Shown here one piece after another: positions 41,233-50,899 of a stretch of DNA of 64,000 nucleotides (its first letter is position 1; every line of letters begins with the position of its first letter). Source of the stretch: Curtobacterium flaccumfaciens. GTDB lineage: Bacteria > Actinomycetota > Actinomycetes > Actinomycetales > Microbacteriaceae. Both the position numbers and the translations under genes were made by a program. The notes below the pieces were generated by a model. It was not told the origin of the DNA. It saw only the letters and a program-made list of their open reading frames with translations, and searched no databases. Location: contig NZ_SNVW01000008.1 of the NCBI RefSeq assembly GCF_004361695.1, positions 62,001-126,000 on the forward strand, read 5' to 3'.

Positions 41233-42744
41233 CTGCGGCGCGGCCGCCGCCGTCGGCATCCGGAAGAACGCGAGCTCCCACTCAGCCGACCGGCGGAACG
41301 CGCGCGTCATCCGCCCGCGCTCCTCGGGGTCCGCCGCCGCCGCGAGCCGCTCGACCTCCGCGGTCGCGGCAGCCGAGGCCTCCGCGAACCCGGCATCCCC
41401 GTACGCCCCGATCCAGTCCGCGAACGGGTGCCCCGCCGGCGCGGCGCCGAGCTGCGTCCCGACCCAGGCGTAGACCCGGAAGCACGGCAGCACCGCCGCC
41501 GCCAGGACCCCCGGCGACCCGGACGCCGCGGACGACTGCAGGTGGGCGAGGTACCCCGCGCACGTCGGGTGCACGGGGTCGTCGGCGTGCGAACCGGCCA
41601 GGCGGCGGTGGTGCAGGTCGCGGGCCTCGTCGGCGCAGCCTTCGGCGGAGGCCGCCCAGAACGCCGCCGCGGCACCGGTCGACCACGCGGCCAGGGTGGA
41701 CAGGTGCCGCTCGTACGCCCGGAGGTAGTGCACGTCCTGGGCGAGGTACATCGCGAACACGGCGGGGTCGAGCGTGCCGTCCCGCAGCCCGACCAGGAAC
41801 GCGCAGTCGATCGTCGCGCGCAGCACACCGGCGACGTCGTCCCACCACCGGTCGGTCCACGACGGTGTCGGCAGTGCGTCGCGGATCGCCGCGCCGTGGT
41901 CGATCGGCCCGTTGCCCGTCCCGACCCGGAGTGCGTCGGCACCCTCGAGCGCGCGGGTCAGCCACGCCTTCGCACCGCCGATCGCGAGCTCCCAGTCACC
42001 GTCGCGGGCCATCCGGGTCGCGATCGCGCTCGACAGCGAGCAGCCCGTGCCGTGCGTGTTCGCCGTCGCGATCCGCCGCGCCGTGAAGGTGCGCACGACG
42101 CCGTCCGCCGACACGAGCACGTCCTCCGAGGTGTCCCCGTCGTCGTGCCCGCCCTTGGCCAGCACGAGCACGTCCCACGTCCGCGCCACCAGGACCGCGG
42201 CGTCGAGCGCAGCACCGCCGCCCGACACGATGCCAGCCAACCCCGCGACGCCACCCGGCCCCGCCGCGCCGGCCAGCCCCGCGCCGCCTGCCAGCCCCGC
42301 GAGCACCTCCAACTCCGGACGGTTCGGCGTCACGAGGTCGGCGAGCCGGAACAGCTCCGCCGTCGCCGCCGCGGCGTCCTCGTCGAGCAACCGGTCGCCA
42401 CTCGTCGCCACCATCACCGGGTCCACGACGACCACGGGCGGCCGGTGCACCCGCAGCCAGTCCGTCACGCCCCGGACGACCGGAGCGGTCCCGAGCATCC
42501 CGATCTTCACCGCGTCGATCGTCACGTCGTCCGACACCGCGTCGAGCTGCTCCCGCAGGAACGCCACGTCCGGCACGTGCACCGACCGGACCCCGTGCGT
42601 GTTCTGCGCGACGAGCGCCGTCACGACCCCCATCCCGTACCCGTCGTGCGCGGCGATCGACTTGAGGTCGGCCTGCAGCCCGGCACCACCCGTCGGGTCC
42701 GTCCCCGCGATGCTGAGCACACGGGGGACCTGCGTCGCGCTCAT
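41212..42744 (-). CDS. thiD: Bifunctional HMP(-P) kinase ThiD fused to TenA-type thiaminase II
   Basis: A 510-residue fusion. Residues 1-270 are ThiD, which phosphorylates hydroxymethylpyrimidine: SIAGTDPTGGAGLQADLKSI, VDPVMVATSGDRLL and NTHGTGCSLSSAIAT (catalytic base region). Residues ~285-510 are TenA-like: FAMYLAQDVHYLRAY and YGDAGFAEA, which salvages degraded thiamine pyrimidines. A Gly/Ala-rich insert (AGLAGGAGLAGAAGPGG...) sits in the ThiD half. It overlaps thiE by four bases. It is the last gene of the riboswitch-controlled operon. Confidence 0.9.
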   Translation of the reverse strand: MSATQVPRVLSIAGTDPTGGAGLQADLKSIAAHDGYGMGVVTALVAQNTHGVRSVHVPDVAFLREQLDAVSDDVTIDAVKIGMLGTAPVVRGVTDWLRVHRPPVVVVDPVMVATSGDRLLDEDAAAATAELFRLADLVTPNRPELEVLAGLAGGAGLAGAAGPGGVAGLAGIVSGGGAALDAAVLVARTWDVLVLAKGGHDDGDTSEDVLVSADGVVRTFTARRIATANTHGTGCSLSSAIATRMARDGDWELAIGGAKAWLTRALEGADALRVGTGNGPIDHGAAIRDALPTPSWTDRWWDDVAGVLRATIDCAFLVGLRDGTLDPAVFAMYLAQDVHYLRAYERHLSTLAAWSTGAAAAFWAASAEGCADEARDLHHRRLAGSHADDPVHPTCAGYLAHLQSSAASGSPGVLAAAVLPCFRVYAWVGTQLGAAPAGHPFADWIGAYGDAGFAEASAAATAEVERLAAAADPEERGRMTRAFRRSAEWELAFFRMPTAAAAPQGAEFSA

Positions 42745-43475
42745 GCGTCCGCCCCGTGGCCGGTGTCCACTGCCTGGAGGCGCGGATCACCCGGGTCGGA
42801 CCGGCCCGGCTCCGGCAGGTGGTCGGCCCATGCGGCGACGTACGCGGCAGCGGCGGCACCGGGGTCCGCGGCGGCGCAGATGCCGGACACCACCGCGACG
42901 CCCGCGGCACCGGCAGCGCGGAGCGGCAGGACGTCGTCGAGCGTCACACCGCCGATCGCGACGCACGGCACCCCGGTGCTGCGGGCGGTCCGCGCGAGCC
43001 GGGCGAACCCGTCGTGCCCGAGCGCCGGCGGGTGGTCGGGCTTCGTCGAGGTCGGGTGCACGACGCCGACGCCGAGCAGGTCGACGGTCCCACGGGGGAG
43101 TCGGGCGACGGCCGCGAGGTGCTCCGGCGTGTTCGCGGTGAGTCCGACGTGGGCCTCCGGCCCGAGGAGCGCCCGCGCGGCCTCGACCGGCACGTCCGAC
43201 TGCCCGAGGTGGACCCCGGCGACCCGGTGCCCGGCGCGCCGCGCGGCGAGGGCGACGTCGAGCCGGTCGTCGACCACCACGAGGGCACGGTCGCCCACGG
43301 TGTCGGCCACCGCCGAGGTCAGCGCGAGCAGGTCCCGCGCCGAGGCGTCCTTGTCGCGCACCTGCACGATCCGGACGCCGGCGTGCACCGCGGCCCGGAC
43401 CACCCCGAGGACACCGACACCGTGCCGGTCGCAGAGCACGCCGTCGGTCACGAGGTAGACCCCGACGTCGGTCAT
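42741..43475 (-). CDS. thiE: Thiamine-phosphate synthase
   Basis: A 244-residue TIM-barrel enzyme that joins HMP-diphosphate and thiazole phosphate. Seen are [55 protein letters not shown] and a C-terminal [10 protein letters not shown]. Its last ~20 residues include DPRLQAV from the dispersed motif, which extends the tail. Its start overlaps the thiM stop by four bases, and its stop overlaps thiD. Confidence 0.92.
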   Translation of the reverse strand: MTDVGVYLVTDGVLCDRHGVGVLGVVRAAVHAGVRIVQVRDKDASARDLLALTSAVADTVGDRALVVVDDRLDVALAARRAGHRVAGVHLGQSDVPVEAARALLGPEAHVGLTANTPEHLAAVARLPRGTVDLLGVGVVHPTSTKPDHPPALGHDGFARLARTARSTGVPCVAIGGVTLDDVLPLRAAGAAGVAVVSGICAAADPGAAAAAYVAAWADHLPEPGRSDPGDPRLQAVDTGHGADA

Positions 43476-44398
43476 GCCGCACGCTCCTCGGTGATGCGCG
43501 CCTCGCGGACGACGTCCTCGGGCGACAGCGACGCGAGCCGGTCGAGGAACAGGGGCTGGAACGTGCCCGGGCCGCCGGCGTCACGAGCGGCCAGCTCCGC
43601 GGCGATCGTGTGCACGGCGGTCCCGGTCACCGCGGCGGCGAGCGGGTCGTCCGGACACACCGACGAGCAGGCCGCGATCACCGCGCCGAGCGCGCAGCCG
43701 CCGCCGGTGATCCGGGTGAGGAGCTCCGTGCCGTTCGCGACCCGGACCGGCACACCGGGGGTGCCCACGGCCCTGGAGCCGACCACGAGGTCGACCGGAC
43801 CCGACACGGCCACCGCTGCCACGTGCCTCCCGGCCGGGTCGAGACCGGACACGGCGGCCACCGCAGCGTCACGGGCGTCCTCCGTGCCCACGGTGCTGTC
43901 GACGCCGCGACCACCGGCGGACGCACCGAGCACGGCGAGTACCTCGGAGGCGTTGCCGCGGAGCACCGTCGGCCCGAGCGCCAGCAGGTCGCGGGCCAGC
44001 GCGGTCCGGACCGGCAACGATCCGACCGCCACCGGGTCGAGGACCCACGGGATGCCCGCGTCGACCGCGGCCGCGGCGGCCTCGAGGGACGCGGCGCGCG
44101 GCTCGGCGTGCGGGGTGCCGGTGTTCACCAGCAGGGCGTCGGCGACCCGGGCGAAGGGCCCGGCCTCGGTGACGACGTCGACCATCGCGGCCGAGGCGCC
44201 GAGCGCGAGCAGCACGTTCGCGGTGACGTTCTGCACCACCGTGTTCGTGATGCAGTGCACCAGGGGGCCACGGGTCCGGACGGCCTCGAGGAGCGTGGCC
44301 GTGCGGTCGGCCCAGTCAGGGTCGGGCACCGTCGGCCTTCCGGCGGCAGGCACCGGCGGCCTTCCGGAGGCGGGCGGTACGGGCGCAGCAGTGTTCAT
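43472..44398 (-). CDS. thiM: Hydroxyethylthiazole kinase
   Basis: A 308-residue kinase that salvages the thiazole half of thiamine. The family markers are [54 protein letters not shown] and [14 protein letters not shown] (with catalytic Cys). AAGGG precedes the ATG at 44398. The N-terminus has a ~25-residue Pro-rich extension. It is the first gene after a TPP riboswitch and is followed by overlapping thiE and thiD/tenA, so the operon makes thiamine by salvage. Confidence 0.92.
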   Translation of the reverse strand: MNTAAPVPPASGRPPVPAAGRPTVPDPDWADRTATLLEAVRTRGPLVHCITNTVVQNVTANVLLALGASAAMVDVVTEAGPFARVADALLVNTGTPHAEPRAASLEAAAAAVDAGIPWVLDPVAVGSLPVRTALARDLLALGPTVLRGNASEVLAVLGASAGGRGVDSTVGTEDARDAAVAAVSGLDPAGRHVAAVAVSGPVDLVVGSRAVGTPGVPVRVANGTELLTRITGGGCALGAVIAACSSVCPDDPLAAAVTGTAVHTIAAELAARDAGGPGTFQPLFLDRLASLSPEDVVREARITEERAA

Positions 44399-44402
44399 GG
44401 AC

Positions 44403-44486
44403 GATCCCTTCGCGAGTACGAGCTCGAGCAGGTTCGACGGGTGTGATCTCAGCCGCTGGTTGCGGCACCCCGTGTCTCGAGCGACA
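44403..44486 (-). ncRNA. TPP (thi-box) riboswitch
   Basis: On the minus strand, just before thiM, the conserved blocks occur in order: ACGGGGTGCCG, GGCTGAGATCACACCCG and GAACCTG. These form the TPP-binding core. The leader ends eight bases before the thiM Shine-Dalgarno, so control could be at translation initiation: bound TPP would hide the site. Outer helix edges are approximate. Confidence 0.9.
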
Positions 44487-44550
44487 CCGTACACGACGTC
44501 CGGTGACCACTCCGAGGCCCGTCGTGGGTCCCGTGTGGAAAGCTTGCGGT

Positions 44551-45453
44551 GTGCCAGACTCCACGCCTCCCGGGCCGCCTCCCGGCCCCCGCGACCCCGG
44601 CGACGCCTGGGCGGTCGGCCCCGACGGCACCAAGGCCTGGGGACGCTTCGGCGCCGCCGGACTGCTCGTCGACGACGGCTCCGGACGTGTACTCCTGCAG
44701 CACCGCGTCGAGTGGAGCCACCACGGCGGCACGTGGGGGATCCCCGGGGGCGCCCGCCACCTGGGCGAGGACGCGGTGACGGGCGCACTCCGCGAGTCCG
44801 CGGAAGAAGCGGGGGTGCCCGACGACGGCGTCGACCTGCGCCACACGGCCGTGCTCGACCTCGGCTTCTGGACGTACACGACGGTGGTGGGGCGGGCCTC
44901 CCGGCCGTTCGAACCGGTCATCGCCGACCGCGAGAGCCTCGAGCTCGCCTGGGTCCCCGTCGATGACGTCGACGACCTGCCCCTGCACCCCGGGTTCGGG
45001 GCGTCGTGGCCGGCACTGCGCGCCCGGATCACGACCACGCCGCACGTCGTCGTCGACGCCGCGAACGTGGTCGGCAGCGTGCCGGACGGCTGGTGGAAGG
45101 ACCGGGCGGGTGCGGCGACGCGGCTGCTCGGGCGGGTGACGGCGCTCGCCGAGGTGGGGGTGCCGGCGGCGGAGCTCGAGCTGCCGTTCGACCGGTGGTG
45201 GCCGCGGTGGACGGTGGTGCTCGAGGGCGAGGCGCGGGCGGCGGCTGCTGCTCCCGACGCGGAGTCCGGGCGGATCGACGTCGTGCGGGCGCCGGGTTCG
45301 GGTGACGACGCGATCGTCGAGGCCGCACGGGCAGCGGTCGAGGCCGGCGACGCACCCGTCGTCGTCGTGACGGCCGACCGTGAGCTCCGGGCGCGGGTCG
45401 AGGCGCTCGGCGCTACCGTGCGCGGCCCGGGCTGGCTCCGCGACCAGCTCTAG
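44551..45453 (+). CDS. NUDIX hydrolase fused to a NYN/PIN-type nuclease-like domain
   Basis: A 300-residue protein with two domains. The first (~25-160) has a full Nudix box, [20 protein letters not shown] followed by AGV, fitting Gx5Ex7REUxEExGU, and should cleave a nucleoside diphosphate derivative. The second (~165-300) starts [20 protein letters not shown] and ends [18 protein letters not shown]; acidic residues at strand ends resemble NYN/YacP RNase-like domains. A fused Nudix-NYN suggests coupled nucleotide or RNA-end processing; this is inferred. The start is GTG. Confidence 0.78.
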   Translation: MPDSTPPGPPPGPRDPGDAWAVGPDGTKAWGRFGAAGLLVDDGSGRVLLQHRVEWSHHGGTWGIPGGARHLGEDAVTGALRESAEEAGVPDDGVDLRHTAVLDLGFWTYTTVVGRASRPFEPVIADRESLELAWVPVDDVDDLPLHPGFGASWPALRARITTTPHVVVDAANVVGSVPDGWWKDRAGAATRLLGRVTALAEVGVPAAELELPFDRWWPRWTVVLEGEARAAAAAPDAESGRIDVVRAPGSGDDAIVEAARAAVEAGDAPVVVVTADRELRARVEALGATVRGPGWLRDQL

Positions 45454-45456
45454 GCG

Positions 45457-45549
45457 CCCGCACCGCGCACCGCGCACCGCGCACCGCGCACCGCGCCCCG
45501 CGCCCCGCGCCTCGCCCCGCGCACCGCGCACCGCGCACCGCGCACCGCG
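45457..45549. repeat. GCACCGC 7-bp simple repeat
   Basis: About ten near-copies of CGCGCAC or CGCGCCC occur between the Nudix-NYN gene and a converging MFS gene. It reaches the MFS stop codon. Probably slippage-prone; no coding role. Confidence 0.75.
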
Positions 45550-46776
45550 CTACGCCGGGATGTGCCGCCGCGACGACACCGCGATCACGAGCCACGACAG
45601 CACCCCGAGGCCGACGACCACCCACAGCACGAGCGGCACCGCGACGACGTTCGCGATCGCCGCGATGACCGCCGGCGCCAGGAACCCGGCGTAGGCGACG
45701 GCGTAGAACACCCCGGTCAGCCCGGCCAGGTCGCGCGGCCCGGCGATCCGCTGCACCTCGAGCAGCGACGACACCAGCGCGATCCCGATGCCGAGTCCGA
45801 TCACCACGTTCGCGACCAGGCCGATCGCCACGGACTGCAGCTGGATCGCGACGACCACCACGGCGATGCCGACGGTCATGAGCGCGACGGCGGTCAGGAT
45901 GCCGCGCGCCGACAGCAGGGAGTGCACCCGCGCGGCGAGGGGTTGCACGGCGCTGGACACCCCGAGGGCGACCACGGTCGTGGCGGTCGCGAACACGAGC
46001 CCCCACGTCCCGGTGGCACCGGCGAGCTTCGTCGGCAGGTACCCGTAGCCGATCGCCGCCGAGCCGAAGATCCACGGCGCCGCGACGAGCACCACGCGCG
46101 TGAACCGTCGGTGCCCGGCACTCGGCACGGCGAGCTGGCGCCACCAGGGCCCCGGCAGCCCGCCGGCCCGGTTCGTCTCCGGCGTCCGCCACACGACGAC
46201 GGCGAAGGGGACCGCGACGCAGATGTGCACGAGGAACGGCAGCACCTCGGGGATCGGACCCCACTGCGCGATGAGCCCGGCGACGAGGGCGCCCGACGCC
46301 GACCCGAGGGTGAACGCGAGCGAGGCCCGACGTGCGCCGGACCCGGCGTCGGCGGACGGGTCGAACCGTCCCTGCGAGAGCTCCTTCACCCAGCTGTTGC
46401 CGACCGCCATCGCGATGCCGACCGTGATCCCGGAGAACAGCCGTCCGGCCATCAGGAACCCGGCGCCGAGCGGGCCGAACGCGAGCAGCCCGCTCCCGAC
46501 GACCGCCGAGGCGATGCCCACGAGCATGAGCGGCCGGCGTCCGTGCCGGTCCGACAGCGACCCGGCGACGAGGAGCGCCGGCGCGAGGCCGAGCACGTAC
46601 ACGCCGAGGAAGACGGTGACGAGGAACGACGAGTAGTGCGCCCGCTCCTCGTACATCAGGAGGAGCGGCGAGAACTGGTTGCCGCCCCACGAGCTGACGA
46701 ACACCGCGCCCCAGACCGCCACCCACGGCAGGACGCGGACGTTCGGGACGGCGATCGAGTCGGTCCCCGCGCTCAC
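45550..46776 (-). CDS. MFS transporter
   Basis: A 408-residue transporter with ~12 hydrophobic segments. The A motif LVAGSLSDRHGRRPLML and a QFSPLLLMYEE loop are visible in the N-half. It is a general MFS, perhaps sugar or drug. It starts GTG and overlaps the GntR stop by four bases, so the regulator and transporter form one transcript. Confidence 0.82.
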   Translation of the reverse strand: MSAGTDSIAVPNVRVLPWVAVWGAVFVSSWGGNQFSPLLLMYEERAHYSSFLVTVFLGVYVLGLAPALLVAGSLSDRHGRRPLMLVGIASAVVGSGLLAFGPLGAGFLMAGRLFSGITVGIAMAVGNSWVKELSQGRFDPSADAGSGARRASLAFTLGSASGALVAGLIAQWGPIPEVLPFLVHICVAVPFAVVVWRTPETNRAGGLPGPWWRQLAVPSAGHRRFTRVVLVAAPWIFGSAAIGYGYLPTKLAGATGTWGLVFATATTVVALGVSSAVQPLAARVHSLLSARGILTAVALMTVGIAVVVVAIQLQSVAIGLVANVVIGLGIGIALVSSLLEVQRIAGPRDLAGLTGVFYAVAYAGFLAPAVIAAIANVVAVPLVLWVVVGLGVLSWLVIAVSSRRHIPA

Positions 46777-47414
46777 AGGGCGCCCCGGTGCGACGCGACG
46801 TGGGCGCTGAGCACCTCGGCGTAGCGGGCGGCGTCCCCGGCCTCGAGTGCGGCGGCGAGGGCGCGGTGGTCCTCGAGCGACGCCTGGAGCTGTGACGGCT
46901 GCAGCCGCATGAGGTGGTGCCGCAGCCGCTGCTGCCGGTCCCGCAGGGTGCGCGCGAACATGACGGCGATCGCGTTCCGCGACGCGCCGATGACGGCTCC
47001 GTGGAACTCCGCGTCCACCTCGACGAACCGGTCGACGTCACCGGTCGCGACCGCCTGTTCCTGCTCCACGAGCATGGCCTGGAGGCTCGGGGTGACGTCC
47101 GCCACGCGGCCGTCGGTCACGACGCGGGTCGCCGCCGTCGACTCGATCGCCTCCCGCATCTCGAGCACGTCCGCCGCCTCGTTCGGGGACATCGGCCGGA
47201 CCACGGCACCCTTCCGGGACTCGAGGGTGAGCAGGTCCTCGGCGGCGAGGCGCAGGAACGCCTCGTGCACGGGTGTCCTGGAAACGCCGATCTCCTGACT
47301 GAGGGCGTTCTCGCTGATGGCGGAACCGCCGGGCAGGTCGCCGCGGATGATCGCGCGCTTGACGTGCTCGTAGGCCCGGTCGGAGGCGGCCTGACTGGTG
47401 ACGGGGATGCTCAC
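46773..47414 (-). CDS. GntR-family regulator with FCD domain
   Basis: A 213-residue regulator. The winged helix (LPGGSAISENALSQEIGVSRTPVHEAFLRL) precedes an all-helical FCD effector domain with metal-type His (EVDAEFHGAVI and LEDHRAL). I chose GTG 47414 with TAGGAT eight bases upstream; a longer frame starts upstream. The inverted repeat GCATGCA-N4-TGCATGC just upstream is probably its own site. It controls the MFS gene it overlaps. Confidence 0.82.
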   Translation of the reverse strand: MSIPVTSQAASDRAYEHVKRAIIRGDLPGGSAISENALSQEIGVSRTPVHEAFLRLAAEDLLTLESRKGAVVRPMSPNEAADVLEMREAIESTAATRVVTDGRVADVTPSLQAMLVEQEQAVATGDVDRFVEVDAEFHGAVIGASRNAIAVMFARTLRDRQQRLRHHLMRLQPSQLQASLEDHRALAAALEAGDAARYAEVLSAHVASHRGAL

Positions 47415-47434
47415 GATCAGTGATCCTACGCCTT

Positions 47435-47452
47435 GCATGCAACGGTGCATGC
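47435..47452. promoter_or_regulatory. Probable GntR operator GCATGCA-ACGG-TGCATGC
   Basis: A perfect 7-bp inverted repeat lies ~20 bases upstream of the gntR start. ATGCA/TGCAT-type sites are usual for FadR-branch GntR proteins. Confidence 0.65.
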
Positions 47453-47556
47453 GGATGCGACACGCGGTGTTGCTGAAGACAACCGGGACACCGACGGCCG
47501 TCCGCGGATACGCTGGACCACCACGTCAACGGAGACGTGGACGACAGGAGGACCCG

Positions 47557-48303
47557 ATGGAGCGGATCACCAGGGCCGACGATCGTGTGCACCGCCCGGC
47601 CGGGCCGTGGACACCGACCGTGCACCGGCTGCTCGCCCACCTGCACGAACAGGGGTTCGTCGCGGCTCCCGAACCGATCGAGCACGGCGACACCCTCGAG
47701 ACGGTGTCCTTCGTGCCCGGCACCGCGGGGGAGTACCCGTGGACCAGCGACGTCGCCAGCGAGGCCGCCCTCGTCACGACCGCACGACTGCTCCGGCACT
47801 ACCACGACGCCGCCGCGACCTTCCCGCGCGACCCGTCCCGCGACGTCTGGTCCCAGGCGGACCGGCTGCCCGTCGAGACGATCGTGCACGGCGACTTCGC
47901 CCCGTACAACTGCGTGTACGACGGCATCGCCGCGGTCGGGCTCATCGACTTCGACACCGCCCACCCCGGGCCGCGGGTGTGGGACGTCGCGAGTGCCGTG
48001 TACCGGTTCGCCCCGTTCACGACCGGCGTCGTCGAGGGGTCGACCGCGCCGTCGCTCGACGAACGACTCGACCGTGCGGCGGAGTTCTGCCGTGCCTACG
48101 AGCTCGACGCCCGGTCGCGGGCGGTCCTCGCCGAGACGATCACCGGCTCGCTCGTCGCGCTGGTGACGACCATCGAGACCGAGGCGGCGGCGGGCAACCC
48201 CAAGTTCGTCAGCGACCTCGCGCACGGGCACGCCGACCTGTACCGGGCCGACGTCGAGTACATCGAGGAGCACGCCGGCGAGATCACCGCCGCCGTCGCC
48301 TGA
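47557..48303 (+). CDS. Aminoglycoside-phosphotransferase-like kinase
   Basis: A 248-residue APH-fold protein. The catalytic loop is IVHGDFAPYNCVYDG and the metal Asp is in VGLIDFDTAHPGPRVWD. The N-terminal lobe is short, so a glycine-rich loop is hard to find. Such proteins phosphorylate small hydroxylated compounds, often not antibiotics. AGGAGG is five bases before the ATG. It precedes the AlkZ-like gene by 25 bases. Confidence 0.78.
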   Translation: MERITRADDRVHRPAGPWTPTVHRLLAHLHEQGFVAAPEPIEHGDTLETVSFVPGTAGEYPWTSDVASEAALVTTARLLRHYHDAAATFPRDPSRDVWSQADRLPVETIVHGDFAPYNCVYDGIAAVGLIDFDTAHPGPRVWDVASAVYRFAPFTTGVVEGSTAPSLDERLDRAAEFCRAYELDARSRAVLAETITGSLVALVTTIETEAAAGNPKFVSDLAHGHADLYRADVEYIEEHAGEITAAVA

Positions 48304-48328
48304 CGGTGGTGCCGGGCATGCTGGTGCC

Positions 48329-49402
48329 ATGACGACGCCGGCGCAGCTCCGCACGATGCGCCTCGCCGCGCAGGGGATCGCGGTGCCCGGGGCCGGGCCG
48401 ACCGCCGCCGTCGAGCGGATGACCGCGGTGCAGGGGCAGGACCTCGGGCAGGTGCTCTGGGCGATCGGGGTCCGTGCGCCCGGAGCGACGCGCGACGACG
48501 TCCGCGCCGCGTTCGACCGGGGCGAGCTGGTCCGGTCGTGGCCGATGCGCGGGACCCTGCACGCGATGCGCCCCGACGACCTCCGGCTCCTGCTCTCCCT
48601 GACCGCCGAACGAACCCTGCGGACCATCGCCCGGCGTGCGGCGGAGCTCGGCATCGACGACGCGCTCCTCGGGCGCGCACGAGACACCACCGTCGCCGCA
48701 CTGTCCGGCGGTCGGTCCCTCGTCCGCGACGAGCTGTTCGAGGCCTACCGTGCCGCCGGCATCGACCCCGCGGCCGGACGCGGCTACCACCTGCTGCTGC
48801 AGCTCTCGCAAGAGGGCCTCGTGGCGTGGGGCCCCACCGCCCGCGTCGGGCAGGGACTCGTCCTGCTCGACGAGTGGGCACCGCCCGCGTCATCGGTGCC
48901 CGACCGTGACGAAGCCCTCCGCCGCGTGCTCGTCGGGTACCTGCGAGGTCGTGGTCCGGCGACCGTCGCCGACGCGGCCTCGTGGACGAAGCTGCCGCTC
49001 GGCGAACTCCGGCGTGCCCGGGCCGCTGCCGGCGACGTCGTCGAGGACCTGGGCGACGGCCTCCTCACCCTCGCCGACCGGGCGCCGAGCGGGGGTGTCC
49101 CGTCGGGGCACCTCCTGCCCGGGTTCGACGAGTACCTGCTCGGGTACGCCGACCGTTCGGCGCAGCTCGACCCCCGGCACGCCGACCGCGTGGTGCCCGG
49201 CGGCAACGGGATGTTCCTGCCGATGGCCGTGGTCCGCGGGCGGGTCGTCGGCACCTGGAACCGCACCGAGCGCTCCCGCGACGTCCGGGTCACGGTGACG
49301 CCGTTCGAACCGCTCGACCCCGCGTCGCTCCGCGCACTCGAGGCAGCGGCCGCCCGCTACGGTGCGTTCCTGGCGACCCCCGTCGCCTTCGAGGTGACCT
49401 GA
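48329..49402 (+). CDS. AlkZ-like (HTH_42) DNA-repair protein
   Basis: A 357-residue protein built of winged helices. The N-terminus contains VERMTAVQGQDLGQVLWAIG; its QGQ matches the QxQ catalytic motif of AlkZ and AlkX interstrand-crosslink glycosylases. SWPMRGTLHAM and LLPGFDEYLLGY are further family markers. It probably unhooks bulky DNA lesions; activity is inferred. CATGCT lies six bases before the ATG. Confidence 0.78.
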   Translation: MTTPAQLRTMRLAAQGIAVPGAGPTAAVERMTAVQGQDLGQVLWAIGVRAPGATRDDVRAAFDRGELVRSWPMRGTLHAMRPDDLRLLLSLTAERTLRTIARRAAELGIDDALLGRARDTTVAALSGGRSLVRDELFEAYRAAGIDPAAGRGYHLLLQLSQEGLVAWGPTARVGQGLVLLDEWAPPASSVPDRDEALRRVLVGYLRGRGPATVADAASWTKLPLGELRRARAAAGDVVEDLGDGLLTLADRAPSGGVPSGHLLPGFDEYLLGYADRSAQLDPRHADRVVPGGNGMFLPMAVVRGRVVGTWNRTERSRDVRVTVTPFEPLDPASLRALEAAAARYGAFLATPVAFEVT

Positions 49403-49534
49403 GCGGTCCGCGAGCCGACCCGCGCAGGCCGCACCGCGCCTCCAGGCCCGCAATGAGCCCGCACTGAGCCCGCAGGCAGCACCCAGCCGCCACGCGGCGG
49501 ACTCCGACGCTGCCTCGGGTAATGTCGCAGGGCC

Positions 49535-50482
49535 ATGACCGACAGCCCGGCCGACGCCACCCCGTACGAAGTCCTCGGCGTCCGCGCGACCGCCGACGAC
49601 GACGAGCTCCGCCGCGCGTACCGCCGGGCCGCCCGCGAGTCCCACCCGGACCTCGGCGGCGACGCCCGCCGGTTCCGTCAGGTGCAGATCGCGTGGGAGC
49701 GCATCGGCACGCCTGCCGCGCGCCGCGCCTACGACGCCGGATCGCGCGGCTCCTCCGGGCAGGGCGCGTCCGGCCCGACGGGGTCCTCAGCCTGGAGGCC
49801 CGACTCCGGTCGCGACGCCTACGCACCCCCGGCGGCGCGTCGCGATTCACGGCCCCGGGCCCGGTCCCACGGACATCCCGGCGGTCGGTCGCGCGAGGTC
49901 TTCCTGCAGGCCGAGCGTGAGTGGGTCGGCCTGGGCGACCCGATCGAGGACCCGTACGACCCCACGCTCATCCGGTCGGCGCCGCGGCACATCCGGCGGC
50001 TGCTCGCCGAGGCCCTCGCGGAGGAGGCGACCGCGTCGATCATCGCCGAGATGGGCATCGGCGTGACGGTCTGGCACGACCTCGACGCCGGGGCCGAGGG
50101 CAAGCTCGACCACGCCGTCCTCACGCCGAGCGGGCTCTGGGCCGTCGAGTCCATCGACTGGGGAGCCCCGGTCCGCGTCGAGCACGGCGAGATCGCGGGG
50201 GAGACCCTCGCACCGGGGGAACGCCCGGTGAAGGAACTCGTCCGCGCGGCCCGTGCGGTGCAGAAGCAGACCCGCGTGAAGTTCACCGGGCGACTGCTGG
50301 TCGTGCCCGACTCCGCGGTGGACGAGGACGTGCAGGTCGTCGGTTCGCCCCGCAAACCCACGGCGCTCGTCGTGCGGCGGAGTGCGCTCGGCCAGGTGCT
50401 GAACGGCGTGTGGTCGCCGGAGGGCTCGGTCGACGTGTTCGAGCTCCGCGACCGGCTGCAGCAGACCGTCCGCTTCGTCTGA
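49535..50482 (+). CDS. J-domain protein fused to a NERD-like domain
   Basis: A 315-residue protein. Residues 8-70 form a J domain with intact SHPDLGG (HPD motif), which stimulates DnaK. A Gly/Ser/Pro-rich linker (~71-120, with an in-frame dispersed motif copy) leads to a C-terminal ~180 residues with KLDHAVLTPSGLWAVESIDW, a NERD-type nuclease-like core. A J-NERD fusion is uncommon; tying a chaperone to nucleic-acid processing is conjecture. TAATGT lies nine bases before the ATG. Confidence 0.72.
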   Translation: MTDSPADATPYEVLGVRATADDDELRRAYRRAARESHPDLGGDARRFRQVQIAWERIGTPAARRAYDAGSRGSSGQGASGPTGSSAWRPDSGRDAYAPPAARRDSRPRARSHGHPGGRSREVFLQAEREWVGLGDPIEDPYDPTLIRSAPRHIRRLLAEALAEEATASIIAEMGIGVTVWHDLDAGAEGKLDHAVLTPSGLWAVESIDWGAPVRVEHGEIAGETLAPGERPVKELVRAARAVQKQTRVKFTGRLLVVPDSAVDEDVQVVGSPRKPTALVVRRSALGQVLNGVWSPEGSVDVFELRDRLQQTVRFV

Positions 50483-50501
50483 TGCCCGACCGCGTCGTGG
50501 G

Positions 50502-50864
50502 TCAGTAGCCGCGGAGCTTCTCGAGGTCGCGGCGCTCCCGCTTGCTCGGACGTCCGGCGCCACGCTCACGCATCGGGACGAAGCCGGCTTCTTCCTTGGG
50601 GAGTCGCGGCGGCGTCCGGTCCTCGAAGTGCTTCGCGGCCTCGGGCGCGCTCGTCCGCTTGAGGATGATCCCGGTCACGACGACGATCCGGTCGAACCCG
50701 TTCTGGCGGACCCGGACCTCGTCGCCGGGGCCGATCGGTTGCGCGGGCTTCGCGCGCTCCCCGTTCACCCGGACGTGACCGGCCTTGCACGCGGCGGTCG
50801 CGGCGGAGCGGGTCTTCGTGATCCGCACCGCCCAGATCCAGCTGTCCACGCGTGCCTTGGCCAT
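50502..50864 (-). CDS. S4-domain RNA-binding protein (Hsp15-like)
   Basis: A 120-residue protein with an S4 domain: RVDSWIWAVRITKTRSAATA, then GHVRVNGERAKPAQPIGPGDEV, and a basic tail GRPSKRERRDLEK. Hsp15-like proteins rescue stalled 50S subunits carrying nascent chains. TAGAGT lies six bases before the ATG and no good Shine-Dalgarno is present. It converges with the J-NERD gene. Confidence 0.85.
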   Translation of the reverse strand: MAKARVDSWIWAVRITKTRSAATAACKAGHVRVNGERAKPAQPIGPGDEVRVRQNGFDRIVVVTGIILKRTSAPEAAKHFEDRTPPRLPKEEAGFVPMRERGAGRPSKRERRDLEKLRGY

Positions 50865-50899
50865 CCCCTCACTCTAGGCGTGCGTCCTACGCTGGGGGT

